A DNA stretch of 64,000 nt. It comes from Gordionus sp. m RMFG-2023. Its lineage: Eukaryota > Nematomorpha > Gordioida > Chordodea > Parachordodidae. The number at the start of each line of letters is the position of its first letter. Position 1 is the stretch's first letter. The stretch spans positions 21,127,120 through 21,191,119 of the forward strand of contig NC_088778.1 in assembly GCF_954871325.1 (NCBI RefSeq), written 5' to 3'. Positions 23,950-35,262 of the stretch are shown piece after piece. The translations under genes were made by a program, and so were the position numbers. The notes beneath the pieces are model-generated. The model had not been told where the DNA came from and did not search any database. It saw only the letters and a program-made list of their open reading frames with translations.

Positions 23950-24090
23950 TATAGGGATCGAAATGTAAGGGAATTATTTTCCGGGGTATTTTTTTCGGGG
24001 GATTTTTCTTTCAGGGTATTTTTTTTCCGGGGAATTATTTTCCGGTGAATTTTTTTCAAGGGGGTTTTTTTCTGGGGAATAATTTTCCTA
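23950..24090. repeat. Cluster of GGAATTATTTTCC words
   Basis: GGGAATTATTTTCCGGGG and relaxed variants (GGTATTTTTTTCGGGG, GGGAATAATTTTCC) follow each other every ~20 bases. The same word is clustered at 7007-7153. It is imperfectly palindromic, so the cluster may be a protein-binding or subterminal transposon repeat. Confidence 0.6.
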
Positions 24091-24774
24091 GATTCCTTAG
24101 TGACAACCATAAATGATTTAAGGTCTCAAAAAAAAATTATATCAGCAACTTATAAATTTGTATAACTTTATTTTGTAAGTATATATTAACCTAATATTAT
24201 GTGTTTATTATCTCTAATATTTATTTAAAATTTTATAATTCAAACTTAATATGTTATGAGATATAGCTAATCAAAATTTGGGGTAAAATAGACTCCACCT
24301 ATGTAGTTACGGGAATTTTTTCCCCCTTTTTAGTCAAGGGTTAAATCATATTTTTCTAAAAAAATCATGTCTTTATAAATATTATTAATTAGCCTATACT
24401 CTTGGGATTTAGAATCAACATTTATATTACATCTCAATAAATATCATGCTATTAGACGAAATATACAAATTTTTTTTTAAATGATCGTTTATTTATTATT
24501 TATATACCAGCATATGCAAATCAATATAAAAATAAAAAAGTATACTGTATCATCACATTAGGGTAATATTTAAAAAAAAACAATAATAACAATATCATAT
24601 AATGTTGTAAAGACTATTATCGTTCCCAATATCGTCTTTGATTCGTCTGAAGACTTTATCTGTAAAATAAAATAAATACTATAATTTATTAATATATTGC
24701 TTTTGATCTTTATATTAATGTATAGTTTTAATATTATGGTTTTAGCCATCGAGGCAACCATAAAAAGAGCTTTT
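24091..24774. other. AT-rich intergenic DNA
   Basis: No gene was found. The minus-strand frame 24570-24761 is Ile/Thr-rich and lacks recognisable motifs. Confidence 0.35.
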
Positions 24775-25372
24775 AGGTCTTAGTTTAAAAAAATACCAAG
24801 ACCATGGATATATAACAGGTTTAAAATTTTAAACCTGAAATATAACCAAAATATAATATATTAAAAAATTTACATTAATTTAAAAAAAAAATTAAAGAAA
24901 AAAATATATTTGTCATAATCTACTTTAAGGTCTTAGTTTAAAAAAATACCAAGACCATGGATATATAACAGGTTTAAAATTTTAAACCTGAAATATAACC
25001 AAAATATAATATATTAAAAAATTTACATTAATTTAAAAAAAAAAAATTAAAGAATAAAATATATTTGTCATAATCTACTTTAAGGTCTTAGTTTAAAAAA
25101 ATACCAAGACCATGGATATATAACAGGTTTAAAATTTTAAACCTGAAATATAACCAAAATATAATATATTTAAAAATTTACATTAATTTAAAAAAAATAA
25201 ATTAAAGAAAAAAATATATTTATCATAATCTACTTTTAGGTCTTAGTTTAAAAAAATACCAAGACCATGGATATATAACAGGTTTAAAATTTTAAACCTG
25301 AAATATAACCAAAATATAATATATTAAAAAATTTACATTAATTTAAAAAAAATAAATTAAAGAAAAAAATTA
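24775..25372. repeat. Tandem array, four ~154-bp units
   Basis: Units start at about 24775, 24928, 25083 and 25238 with AGGTCTTAGTTTAAAAAAAT and are almost identical. Each contains two hairpin-prone stretches: GGTCTT paired with AAGACC, and the palindrome CAGGTTTAAAATTTTAAACCTG. The near identity implies recent amplification. The array stops abruptly at retroelement gag debris. Confidence 0.9.
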
Positions 25373-25374
25373 GT

Positions 25375-25900
25375 CTACTCTAACATCGCATCTTCATCAT
25401 TATGCTCATTAGATATGACAGTTAAATTATTAACCTGTGACGCCAAGTCAACCTGTTGACTTGGCATCGGGGATATTGCCGATAGGGGATTCGGTACTTC
25501 TGGAATGGTCTCAGATCGGGAGGGAGGCAAAACTTGCGGCATGACGATTGTCTCCACAACATCACGATACCTTCGGCGCACTGGGGGTTCTGGACAGAAC
25601 CTTTACGACTTCAAATCCGCATGATTGATGGCTCAGTGGAGTCAGACAACTGGCTGGAGGATGCCAGGCTTGAAGCATCAAGGTTATATGGGCAGATGCT
25701 CAATATAGCTAGACCTATTACCAGATCTACTCGAGACAGACAGTCTCGTAGCTCCCGAAGCCCAAGACGATACTATGGTTCCTTCTCTAGAGACTCCAGA
25801 GAACCCCCGATCTGTTACAGATGTGTATTAAGTTTGAAAGATTTTAGTAATGATTTTATTATAGGAGCATGTGAAGTCATTTTGTTGGAAGATGATTGAT
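25375..25900. pseudogene. Retroelement gag scraps in opposite orientations
   Basis: On the minus strand 25375-25581 gives a Pro/Ser-rich piece (QVLPPSRSETIPEVPNPL). On the plus strand, from about 25580, the text reads MIDGSVESDNWLEDARLEAS, then an Arg/Ser-rich linker ending PPICYRC at about 25825, the first half of a CCHC zinc knuckle. The two pieces abut near 25575, so the locus is a rearranged head-to-head remnant. Base composition is markedly richer in G+C than its surroundings. A related knuckle region lies at 55125-55490. Confidence 0.55.
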
Positions 25901-26035
25901 GACAAATAAAGGACCTTACTAATATATTCACTCCTTTAAAAATAACCAGAACAATTATGTTTATTTGATTTTTATGGCATATGGATTTAGATTGAGAAAA
26001 ATTTACAGTCCTTTTTATACTAAATATTAGAAAAC

Positions 26036-26600
26036 ATGAAAATTCGAGAGCAACAATATTTGCAAAATAGTGTTGTATACGCTTTTATACATTTAGACCC
26101 TCGATATCAAGTATTATTGAGTATTGAGCAAAAACAAATGGCTAAAGATCATCTTAAGGATTTAAGGCATATGCAAAACTCTATTATTTACAATATATTG
26201 GAGGTCATGACAATGTCTAACTGATTGTAGTGTTAATAATAATGATAACAACATTGATGATCTTGAAATTTTACTTTTAGAAAGAGAAAAAAAAATCAAA
26301 TTATCAATAGATAGAAAGGAGAGGAGGATCAAAAAATGCCTATTGCATCTTTAAAGTTCTCTAAATAAGGATAAAAATATTTTAAAATTCGAAAATTCTT
26401 CAATATATCCAGATTTATATATCTTATCTAGAATCTTCATGGCTGAACTGGCGACACAAGTACAATAATTTTATAAAGATAACTCTACTTTAGGTAAAAG
26501 TAGAATGTGAATTATCTTTAAAATATACATTGTCTACTTTACGTGGAAATCTCAAGGATGATATTTTAGAAGATATTATGATTGTGTGATTGAATAAAAC
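26036..26600 (+). pseudogene. hAT transposase C-terminal relic
   Basis: From 26036 an open stretch carries the block AFIHLDPRYQVLLSIEQKQ, typical of the region before the hAT dimerisation domain, then a stop at 26222. Downstream pieces give NILKFENSSIYPDLYILSR, FMAELATQVQ and STLRGNLKDDILEDIMI in differing frames. Together they form the hATC dimerisation domain with the SER-LFS region lost. It is non-functional, and no terminal repeats were found. Confidence 0.75.
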
Positions 26601-26699
26601 ATTTAAAATATAAATTATCTCTTTTAAATTTTTCATTTGTAAATTATGAATATGTGTATATTGAAGTATAATAATAAATGAATGAAAAAATATATTATT

Positions 26700-26905
26700 T
26701 TAGTCATCATTTTTATGTTTCCTGAACCCTAACCATGGACTCGGGTCCTTTAAAATTTTATTCTTATACCCGAACCCGATTCTGGATTCTTTTTTTTTGT
26801 CGAAGGGTTCACATCCCACTAAATTACCTTTTTTTAATGGTATAAAATAAAAATTTTGAGAGGGCTCTTCAAATTTTGAGGGGAGCTTGAGCCCCGGCAC
26901 CCTCT
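26700..26905. repeat. GC-rich repeat of CCCGAACCC/GAGGGGAGCTTGAG type
   Basis: Contains CCTGAACCCTAACC, CCCGAACCCGATTC and an end block GAGGGGAGCTTGAGCCCCGG resembling the GC-hairpin ends at 3760 and 20060. This is probably a decayed DNA element; the minus-strand frame across it is not a gene. Confidence 0.4.
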
Positions 26906-27450
26906 AGTAACGTACTGGTCTAGAAACATTTTTCACTATTTAAGCCTATTTATAGATCAGAGACAAACAAGTGCTTACTCAAAAATTTGCTATAAAGGAG
27001 AGGGCGTAATTTTAAAAAAATTTGATTATTCTAAGAATTATTTAAAAATATCTTAAGTTAAAATTTATTAGGACTAGTGACTACATTACAAAATATTGGC
27101 AATTTCTTATATACAAATTCTAATATAAATTAATGATAATATATTAAATGTGTTTATTGTAAAAATAATTATAAATTTTATAAGCATTTAATATTTGATA
27201 TATAAATTTAATTTATATTTTTAAAAAAATGTTGGAAATGTAGATTAATGCATAAATATATTCTTAAGGATATTTTACATGTATATAAACTTACAAAGTA
27301 TTCATGTAAAAAATATAATATATTAAGAAATGGGAAAAAATATTTTAAAGAACATATTAAATCAAATGAGCTAGTTTTTCAATGATTTATTGATGTCAAT
27401 TCCCTATGTATATTAAGGAAGGATTCATCTATCTACAGAGGTAATACTTC
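26906..27450. other. AT-rich intergenic DNA
   Basis: No gene or recognised repeat was seen here. Confidence 0.35.
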
Positions 27451-27455
27451 TCATT

Positions 27456-27646
27456 ATTGTTGTTAAATAGCTCGTTTCCAATTTAAAAACGGCTAACTCA
27501 ATATTTTAGCTAGAAAATTGCCTAAGCCTCAAGATTTCGATAATATATGTCTAGACTTTTGTTCCTTCTATGAGCAAAATCTCAGGCTTGCATAATATTT
27601 TTCTGGGTGAAATGTTGAGTTAGCCGTTTCCATCTAACAACACTAA
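27456..27646. mobile_element. Miniature hAT-like element (GTTGTTAAAT termini), copy 1
   Basis: Left end ATTGTTGTTAAATAG; right end, reverse complemented, TTAGTGTTGTTAGATGG. Longer inverted arms include CGGCTAACTCAA and TTGAGTTAGCCG. The flanks TTCTCATT (27448-27455) and TTCTCAGT (27647-27654) match at 7 of 8 bases, consistent with a hAT-type target duplication. The interior (CCTAAGCCTCAAGATTTCG) is shared with the next element. Confidence 0.65.
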
Positions 27647-27654
27647 TTCTCAGT

Positions 27655-27941
27655 AGTGTAAAATGGCTCAATTTGAGCCAATTTTTAAAAACATCAAGCT
27701 CAATAAAAATATTTGGACAGTGGTAGAATATGAAAAATACCAGTTGAACTGATTTTTAAAAATGTCTAACTCAATACTTTAGCTAGAAAAATATTACCTA
27801 AGCCTCGAGATTTTTCTAATAGACATCCAAATCTTTGTGCCATCTATGAGCAAAATCTTCAGACTTGCATTATATTTTTATGGATAAAATATTGAGTTAG
27901 TTTTTATAAATCGGTTCAAATCAAGCCATTTACAACACTAC
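27655..27941. mobile_element. Miniature hAT-like element, copy 2
   Basis: Inverted ends AGTGTAAAATGGCTCAATTTGAGCC and GGTTCAAATCAAGCCATTTACAACACT. The interior CCTAAGCCTCGAGATTTTTC and CATCTATGAGCAAAATCTTC match copy 1. The two copies lie side by side, by tandem insertion or duplication. A third, degraded relative lies at 46781-46904. Confidence 0.6.
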
Positions 27942-28361
27942 AACAAACTTTAATAGATTATTAAATTTTTCCTGAGATCTTATTTGTATTCTATGGTTTT
28001 TAAGTTATTGTTTTTGCATTTTCTCTATTTTTATGTTTGTATAACTTTATGAAGATTCATATAATTCTAGACATCAAGAATTTTTTTTCTTATTTTTTCA
28101 ATTCTAGAATAAATATATAAAGGCTTATTATAAAAAACTTTTAAATTTAGAAAATGAATGATGTTGAATAGGAAATTATTATAATCATAAATGAGAATTT
28201 TAATAAAATTACATAATAAATGCTTGACAAAATTATATTATTAGTCTGCAGAGCCACACACTCTGCATTATATATTGGTATGTTTATGTTGGGTGACTTT
28301 ATTTTTCATTAATATACTTAATTTGTAATTGTAATCTAATGACCCTATTCTAGAACTATTT
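27942..28361. other. AT-rich intergenic DNA
   Basis: No gene or recognisable repeat was seen here. Confidence 0.35.
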
Positions 28362-28545
28362 AAATCAGAGATCTGTAGAGGTATTATTTGCACTGCCCTG
28401 CAGACTTTTTTATGGTCTGACATTTACAAGCCCAGCCCAGATTTTTTAAAAATGAATTCCATTTATATTTATAGCAAATAGCGATTTAAAACATCCAGTT
28501 AAAATATATGGCCCAGCCTGGGTATTTTTTTTAAAAAAAATCGCG
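28362..28545. mobile_element. GCCCGG-type miniature element, right-truncated copy
   Basis: Starts ATCAGAGATCTGTAGAGG, the family's left terminus, and includes GCAGGGCAG-like and GCCCAGCCC blocks and part of the core (ATAGCAAATAGCGATTTAAAACAT). Similarity stops near 28545 without the GGTCTCTG right terminus. Confidence 0.6.
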
Positions 28546-28970
28546 GAAGAGAATAAGGATGGAAAGATTATGATTGGCCTAAATTCTAATAAAACCCAAA
28601 TTTTGGCTTCAGATTGTCTACCATTCATTTAGCACAAATCTACACAATAAAAAAAACCTTTCTTGATTTTAGTGAAATTATTTTATTATTCAGTACATCA
28701 GCAATGAATTAAATTAAAAAAAACGATTTATTCAATTAGGAATTAGTGCTAATGAATGGGCTAAAAACAAATCAAATAATTTTGACATAAGGATACAAAA
28801 ATATTTTATTTCACATGACATCGCTAAATTCTACTTTAATATACACATAGATATAAATATTATCGGGTTTGATTATTATGTACTATATAAATAATTTACA
28901 TGATTTAATGGTCAAATGTTAATAAAAAAGAATTCCCTGAATTTTATAATATAAAGTATTGCATATGGGT

Positions 28971-29428
28971 CTATTTCTTTGCTGCTGCCTTCTTCTTATG
29001 TGATTTTGCCCTTTTCGCCTTTGGTGCTTTTGCCGTTTTTGGCTTGGCTAGATTTATTTAAAAAAAATTTAAAATTAGGGTTAGTTTTTAAAAATTTTTT
29101 AAGTCATTTATATTTACAATCTTAGCCAAATTAAATTAATAATGAAAATTAAATTACTGGCTTTTTTCTTGTGCGCTCTCGGTTTTGCTCCCGCTCTCTT
29201 TTTAGCAACAGCATGTGCGGCTGCTGGCTTTTTGTGGTGAACTGCAGCTTTCCTTTTGGAGCCTCCGCTCTTTCGCTTACGGTGAACTACCTTTTTGGCC
29301 GTTACGGCGACATGGTGTGTTGGATGATGACCGGCTTGCTATTTAGTTTTTTTAAAGAAATTATTAAAATTCAATTTATGATATATTTTAGAAAAATATA
29401 AAATTTTTACCAATTCTACGTCCGACAT
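28971..29428 (-). CDS. Three-exon gene for a 91-residue Lys/Ala/His-rich basic protein (linker-histone-tail or protamine-like)
   Basis: Read on the minus strand: exon 1 29428-29411 (MSDVEL), exon 2 29338-29158, exon 3 29047-28971, stop TAG. The introns are 72 and 110 bp with GT-AG ends (TTG/gtaaaa, ctaaatag/CAA, GCCA/gtaatt, ctag/CC), and the phases join without a stop. The product is extremely basic: after an acidic start it runs through VTAKKVVHRKRKSGGSKRK, HHKKPAAAHAVAKKRAG and AKSHKKKAAAKK at the C-terminus. Such composition is typical of linker-histone tails and protamine-like sperm nuclear proteins that bind DNA, but the winged-helix globular domain of H1 is absent. G+C content is far above the surroundings. 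What is seen: frame, splice sites and composition. Inference: a chromatin role. Confidence 0.7.
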
Positions 29429-30724
29429 TAAGAATGTTAAATATCGTAAAATTTGGTTTTTTTAAAAAAATTTAAAATTTGTGTATTGGTTTAAAATATC
29501 TTTTTTTTTATTTATATATGATCGTGCGAACCTTTCCGAAACCCTTTATGATAATTTTTTTTTTTCGATTAATAAAAAAAAATTGAAAATTTTTGTGTTT
29601 GTTTTACGGTCTTTAAAAGCCGATTTTTGCGAGAAAATATAAAAATTTATGTTGCGATAATGCATTTAATCGTGGGCCTTCTTAGGATCTTTCTATACAA
29701 ATAACAAAAAATAGAAATAATTAATCCTCAATGGGAATAATATCCACTTTTTTGCCAGGTTTTAAATTAAAAAACCGCAAAAAATTTCACTCAATTCAAT
29801 TATTTTCAGATAAAACTTATAAAATTAGCAGAAATTTGTTGTTAATCGTGTAGAACATTTAATAAGCTATCCAACGATACCAAATTTGCTAAAATTTATT
29901 CCATAAAATCTTTAAAATTAAGCGTCATAACATTTCATTTTAAAACAGATTTCGAAATTATACTCCTAGCTTGCGTTTATTTTAAAATCTAAATTTGGTA
30001 AAACTTATCTATATAATTTAGACAACTCTTTTTATTAATAAATACGTATTTATATTCAATTAGTTATTTCATATTTTGTTGTTTTCTAAGAGTTATCAAA
30101 AAAATGATCATCTTTCATCAAATTAAAGCATAAATATTTTTCTCTCTCTCCAAGTACAATTATTACATTAGCACTTATTTTAAACTTAAAATTTCGATGT
30201 AACCGGGATCTTAATTATGTGGGATTTGGGCTCGGTCCTTCCTAATAAATTATCCCTCCCACAGAATTTCTAAAATTAAAAAAATAATTAAATTTTGATT
30301 ATAGAATTTTATAATATGAAATTGAATATAGTAAGAGGCCTTTTGCCTTATTTTCTATAATAATTTTTTTATAATTAAATATGGGTATCATTTAAATGCT
30401 TTTTTAATTCAAATGCTCAGCTTTAAATTAACTGAAAGTGCAGTTTTTAATTAAAATTTCTTAGTTTTTAATTAAATAAATGCCCTGCTAAATTTAAAAT
30501 TGCTCCGTTTTATCAAATGAATAGTTTTTTAATTAAAATATGTGATTCAATTATTAAATATCTTCTCAAACTTATTTATAAATAATAATATGAACGCAAG
30601 CCTATCTTCCTATTCCAAACTAATCTAAGAAATCATTGGTTTGCTGACTCTAAATTTGACTAATTATTTTTTATAATTAAATTAACTGTATTTAATTGTT
30701 ACTCATAACCGTATCAAAATTTTC
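29429..30724. other. Intergenic DNA upstream of the basic-protein gene
   Basis: Would include the minus-strand gene's promoter, but no clear TATA or initiator element can be singled out in the A/T background. No other gene was found. Confidence 0.35.
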
Positions 30725-30900
30725 CTATAGGAGGGGCACTATTAGGCCTGATTTTCCGCTATATATTATATTAGAGGTGTTTAAGCACTTATTATAAACC
30801 TTTGTTTTGGCTATGTTATATTTTTATTTATAAAAATTGGGCTTTTACTTTTTTTTTATAAAAAAGCTCTTTTTCACCAAATTTTGAACTGTAATCGCTA
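30725..30900. mobile_element. Copy of the GGCACTATTAGGCCTGATTTTCC element
   Basis: GGGGCACTATTAGGCCTGATTTTCC, then AACCTTTGTTTTGGCTATG and a pyrimidine tract, parallels 62476-62610 (GTGCACTATTAGGTTAGTTTTCC, GCCTTTGGCTAAG) and in part 21440-21530. These are truncated copies of one family. Confidence 0.55.
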
Positions 30901-31219
30901 TTTTAAAAAATTACTAACATTTATTTATTTTTCTTTCAAATTTTTGTTTAGTGATATATTGTATACATTGGGGAAGGGGGGTTTAAAATTAATTTAAGCA
31001 CTTTTGTAGATGCGCATCATTTTTTAGATTTAAAAGATACGATAGAAAAAAGGGATAAAATCTTGTAAAATGTCTAAATATTGTTAAAATTTATAATAAA
31101 TACAGGGAAGGTGTAAATCTCATGGATTCTTTACTCTCGTTATATAGAATTCATATTAAATTAAGGAAATGGTATATAATTCGATTTCATTTATTTGACA
31201 TGTTGCTCATCAGTAACAG

Positions 31220-31400
31220 TATCAATAACACGAAAGGAGCAATTTAGCTTATATTCAAAATTCTGTGAAAGAAGTCCTTTGCAAATATTGTAAAAACACA
31301 TCAAATAGTATACCAAAATGTAATCGGTTTAAACTGGTTATCGTAAGAAAAATAAGAAAGGGCCTACCCAATATTTACCAAATGAGGAGGTTAAAAAGAC
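31220..31400 (+). pseudogene. BED-type zinc finger scrap of a hAT transposase
   Basis: A frame reads VKEVLCKYCKNTSNSIPKCN followed by RFKLVI, matching the first half of a BED finger (CxxC plus a linker). The expected HxxxxC/H half is degraded. Stops appear from about 31390. No other transposase domain can be seen nearby. Confidence 0.4.
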
Positions 31401-31589
31401 CTCAAGGCTAATTGGCCCAAATATAACGAAAAGAAGAGAAGATGTAAACTGCCAAAATGCCTATTTACAACAAAAGTAGCGTCAGAAATGTGGAGTTAAT
31501 GTTTTACACCCAAACATAGTTGTTTTATAGATTTTCAAATTAAATAATTTGAACGTTGAATATTTGTTGTTTTTAATTAAAGTTTATCC

Positions 31590-32290
31590 TGGACCCTAAC
31601 CATTATGCATATAGGATCCAGCTCGTTATGTTTCAGGGGGGAAATATAATGGTTCGGTTAGGTTTCAGTTGCCTAAAATTAAGGTTTAAAAAAAATTAAA
31701 ATATTTTTTTAAAGTTTTGTAATATTTAGTTATATTTAAAAAATTTTACTAAAAAAAAGGCATACGAAAACAAAGACGATTTTTATGTTTTCTAAAAGTA
31801 TAGAATTTATATTTATACGCTGTGATTTAGAATAAATTTTTCCTGAGAAGGCCCTTTCAACTGAAACTTGTGTTGCGTAAAACTAGCTGGAATAATTCAG
31901 GATGGATTTTTTTTTTCAAATCCCAGTAGGCCATTTTGGAAGTATCTGGATTCTTTCAATTTTATCATATAAATTAATTTTCAATTTCAAGTCCCACATC
32001 AAATTTTGAGACATTTTAAGAAATCAATAATTTTCTCATTTTATCATCTCAATTTATTTGATTTGAACCTTCCATAGTAGGCCGGTAGTTATCAAATATT
32101 ATGGTCTAAGTTATATTTTTTATATAAAACAAAAGGTTTTAAACCAGTTCAAAAAATATTATAATGGTTCGATTGCTCTTTTTATCGATTTACTAAAAAG
32201 GGTCGGTTATAGTTATGGGTCAGAAGATTATATAGGTTCGTTCTGGTATAACCGTTTGATTCGCTCCGGGTTCCTCATATATATATTATA
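31590..32290. other. Low-copy repeat-like DNA with GGTTCGGTTAGG and GGGTCGGTTATAG words
   Basis: Patches such as CCTGGACCCTAACC (31587), GGTTCGGTTAGG (31652), GGGTCGGTTATAG (32200) and GGTTCGTTCTGG (32236) stand out from the A/T background and may be the two ends of one degraded element. No coding frame was found. Confidence 0.3.
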
Positions 32291-32824
32291 TATAGATTAT
32301 AGTATAATAAAAATGAGGGGAAAAATTTAAAATATATATCCCTTAATTGCATAATGTTTATTTTGTTACACGGTACCATTCATCTTCTACGAATTTTAGA
32401 ATTATTTTAAAAAGTTAGTGAAAAAAATTTAGTTTATCAAAACAAATTTTTCTAACATAATATTATGAAATACAGGGTTAATTAATCATATTTACTAGAA
32501 CAGGCAAATTTATAATGGAGGAAGAAATTTTCCACCCCTTGATCACGGGCTTAATAAACTGTTTTCATATATTTTATCATAACTTATCACAAAGGCCAAA
32601 TAGATTCAATTTTTGTTGTTTTTATAGCCAAATTCTTTATTTCTATTAATTCCATATGCAAAAATGTTAAAATACTATATATTAAATTGCGTTTTATGAT
32701 CAAAATAATAGAAATAAGAATATAAAAAATAAATTAAATGGTTATGGTGAAAGTATTATTTGAGAGTTGAATATTGAGCATTCATTTTGAGCATATCTAC
32801 AAAATATAACTTGATTATATAAAT

Positions 32825-33040
32825 CAGAGACATGCAGGCCCGGCCCTGCTCCGGGTACACGGGCCAGGCTGTATTTTTTTTAATACCCGGACTGGGCCTA
32901 AAATATATTTTAAGAAAATACCTGGGCCGGGCCGTTTATTTTAAAACTCGAATATTTTAAATCGCCACTATTAACTTTAGAAATATATTTCAAAAAAAAT
33001 TCGGACCGGGCCTTGCAGATGGTATCTCTGCAGGTCTCTA
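32825..33040. mobile_element. GCCCGG-type miniature hAT element with perfect target duplication
   Basis: Begins CAGAGACATGCAGGCCCGGCCC and ends CTGCAGGTCTCTA. The flanks ATATAAAT at 32817-32824 and at 33041-33048 are identical 8-mers, the hAT hallmark. The element is 216 bp, non-coding, with alternating GGGCCGGGCC and A/T blocks. It is one of the best-defined copies and fixes the family's ends. Confidence 0.85.
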
Positions 33041-33048
33041 ATATAAAT

Positions 33049-34980
33049 AATAGTTTAAAATTTTATTTTAAAAGGCTACAACTTATGTTATAATTGACCA
33101 GAGTTGGAAAAAGAAATTTAATATAAAGTAAGGTTTAACTTTTTTTAGCCTTCACTGATCTTCCACTTTATCTATTTTGCCCTATAAGGGTATCCTTTGC
33201 ATATGGAGGAGGTTGGAAGCAGTTTAATCTAATGGCTAAATTAAATATTTGCCCATGTAAGATTGAAAATACAGAATAATTGAATATAAAAATGTTCCTT
33301 TGTTTAGAATCTTTAGGGATAAACTCAAGGCTTTTATTTAGAATTTTTCAAAATCAGTCCAATTCAAATTTCATGGGTAATCAACCCGATAATTTTTCCG
33401 CCCGATTGATAAATTTTGACTACTGAATGAACATTCTAGTGCTAATATTTCCTGAGATGTTAATTAGTCAAAATGCCATAAGTGGCCCGTTTGAAAAATA
33501 CGAATTTTTAAAATTGAGGAAAGTTAAAAATAAGGATGCTTAAAATAAATATGAGGTATCATTTATAGCTCTACATTTTATAAATATTTAAGTTTTTTTA
33601 AAATAATAATTATAAGGAATACGTTATTGTCCAAATTTATTAAAATTTAATATTTTATTATTCATTACATATTTAATTTTAAAAATTGTGGGACAGTGGG
33701 TTTTTTAGTTATTTTGTTTTAAAAAATAGATGGCGTTTAAAACATGAAGAAGATTTCTCAACATTAATATCAGATGTTATTTAGCTGTGATTATAATCGG
33801 TGTAATATTTTAAAATTGAATTTTCAAAAAATTATTTTTTTTAAACTCCAAATTGAAAGCCTGTGAAATATTTCAATAAAAAAAAGTTGATATTGTTAAA
33901 GTTTTTATATCAGTGATGATATTAGTAGGCTATTATTACCAGGGGAAAAAATAACATATCTATCATTGAATAAAGTGAAGTGGATGTACTAAAAAGGTTA
34001 GATCTTAATATATAAGAAGTATGTAATATTTTGAGAGCAACTAACTTAAATTGTATTTTAAAAAATTTATAACTTTAAGATCCAACATTTCATATTAGCA
34101 GGGGATAAGGAACAAATAGTGTATATGCGCTTGTATAACCAGAATATTAAACTTTTGTTTTTGTGCCATATATTGGCGATATTGACTAAAAATTATAAAA
34201 CTGAGGATATATTAACAACTTATAGAAGATATTATAGACAGATATATTTGGAATCCCTCTTTAACCACCTGTTATTTTGGTGACTGCAGGTAGTGTCTTG
34301 GCTCTGCCCTTTTAAGTGTACATTGAAAAATTATTTATAAAAAGTGATATTACCTTTATTACTTTTAAACAGTGGGTTTCGTTCGATTACAACAGCACTA
34401 GATACTATGACGAATTTATTAATTATTTATTTGGTTATATTCTCATACACTAATTTATTTGTGAAAAACAAAATTCATTTCACAATAGCCTTTTGGCTAC
34501 CACTGGAAGCTTTTCCTTAAAAATACAAACTTTTCCAACTTTTGATTTTTAAAAACTAAATTTTAATTTTTTTTTAATTTCGCGATTTAAAAAACTTATT
34601 TATTATTTTTCATAGATATGAAAGTTATCAAATATTTTTTTTAGGTTTTGGACAGCCATGTGAGAAAGATAAATTATAATGACTAAAACCTGGTATATTG
34701 CCAAATAATCTTATTTAATTAAGGTTATTTCTGATAAATTTTTAATTTCCAAGAAAACGCCATATATTTAAAAAATATATTTACTAAAAAGTAATTGGCT
34801 CTTATTTGTGCGTGTGTTTGTACAGATTTTTATTCACAGATTTTACATAGTATTTTCATATTTTGTGAAAGTAAATGTCATCGCATAGGCCTATTCTTAA
34901 ATTTTTGAGTTTATGCATTTCGATTTCTAACACTCCACCTTTTTTGTGGATATTTTTCTAACACTTTTCCATCTTTTGTG
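33049..34980. other. AT-rich intergenic DNA
   Basis: No gene, RNA gene or recognised repeat was found on either strand over this stretch; it could hide short 5' exons of the CACHD1-like gene. Confidence 0.3.
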
Positions 34981-34989
34981 TATTTATAT

Positions 34990-35254
34990 CAGCGACCTGT
35001 AGAGTTACCATTTGCACTGCCCGGCCCTAAGGTCCGACCCAGCATTTAAAAAAAGAAATTACAGACCCGCCCGGATTTTTTAAAAGTATATTATTAGTTT
35101 TGATTTTTATAGCTAATAATGACGATTTAAAATATTAGGTTTTAAAATATACGGCCTGGCCTGGATTTTTTTTAAAAAAAATTTTCAGGCCCTGCTCGTG
35201 TATATTTAAAAAAATTAAAATACGGCCCGGTCCAGCCCTAAACCAGGGTCTCTG
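34990..35254. mobile_element. GCCCGG-type miniature hAT element with perfect target duplication
   Basis: Begins CAGCGACCTGTAGAG and ends CAGGGTCTCTG. ATTTATAT is repeated exactly at 34982-34989 and 35255-35262. The 265-bp interior carries the family core TTTTTATAGCTAATAATGACG. With the copy at 32825-33040 it demonstrates transposition of the family. Confidence 0.85.
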
Positions 35255-35262
35255 ATTTATAT

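Noticed and set aside
29171-29401. Plus-strand 76-codon frame with Cys/Ser/Phe-rich text
   Set aside because: Antisense of exon 2 of the basic-protein gene. The minus strand gives a coherent spliced Lys/Ala-rich protein, the plus strand does not.
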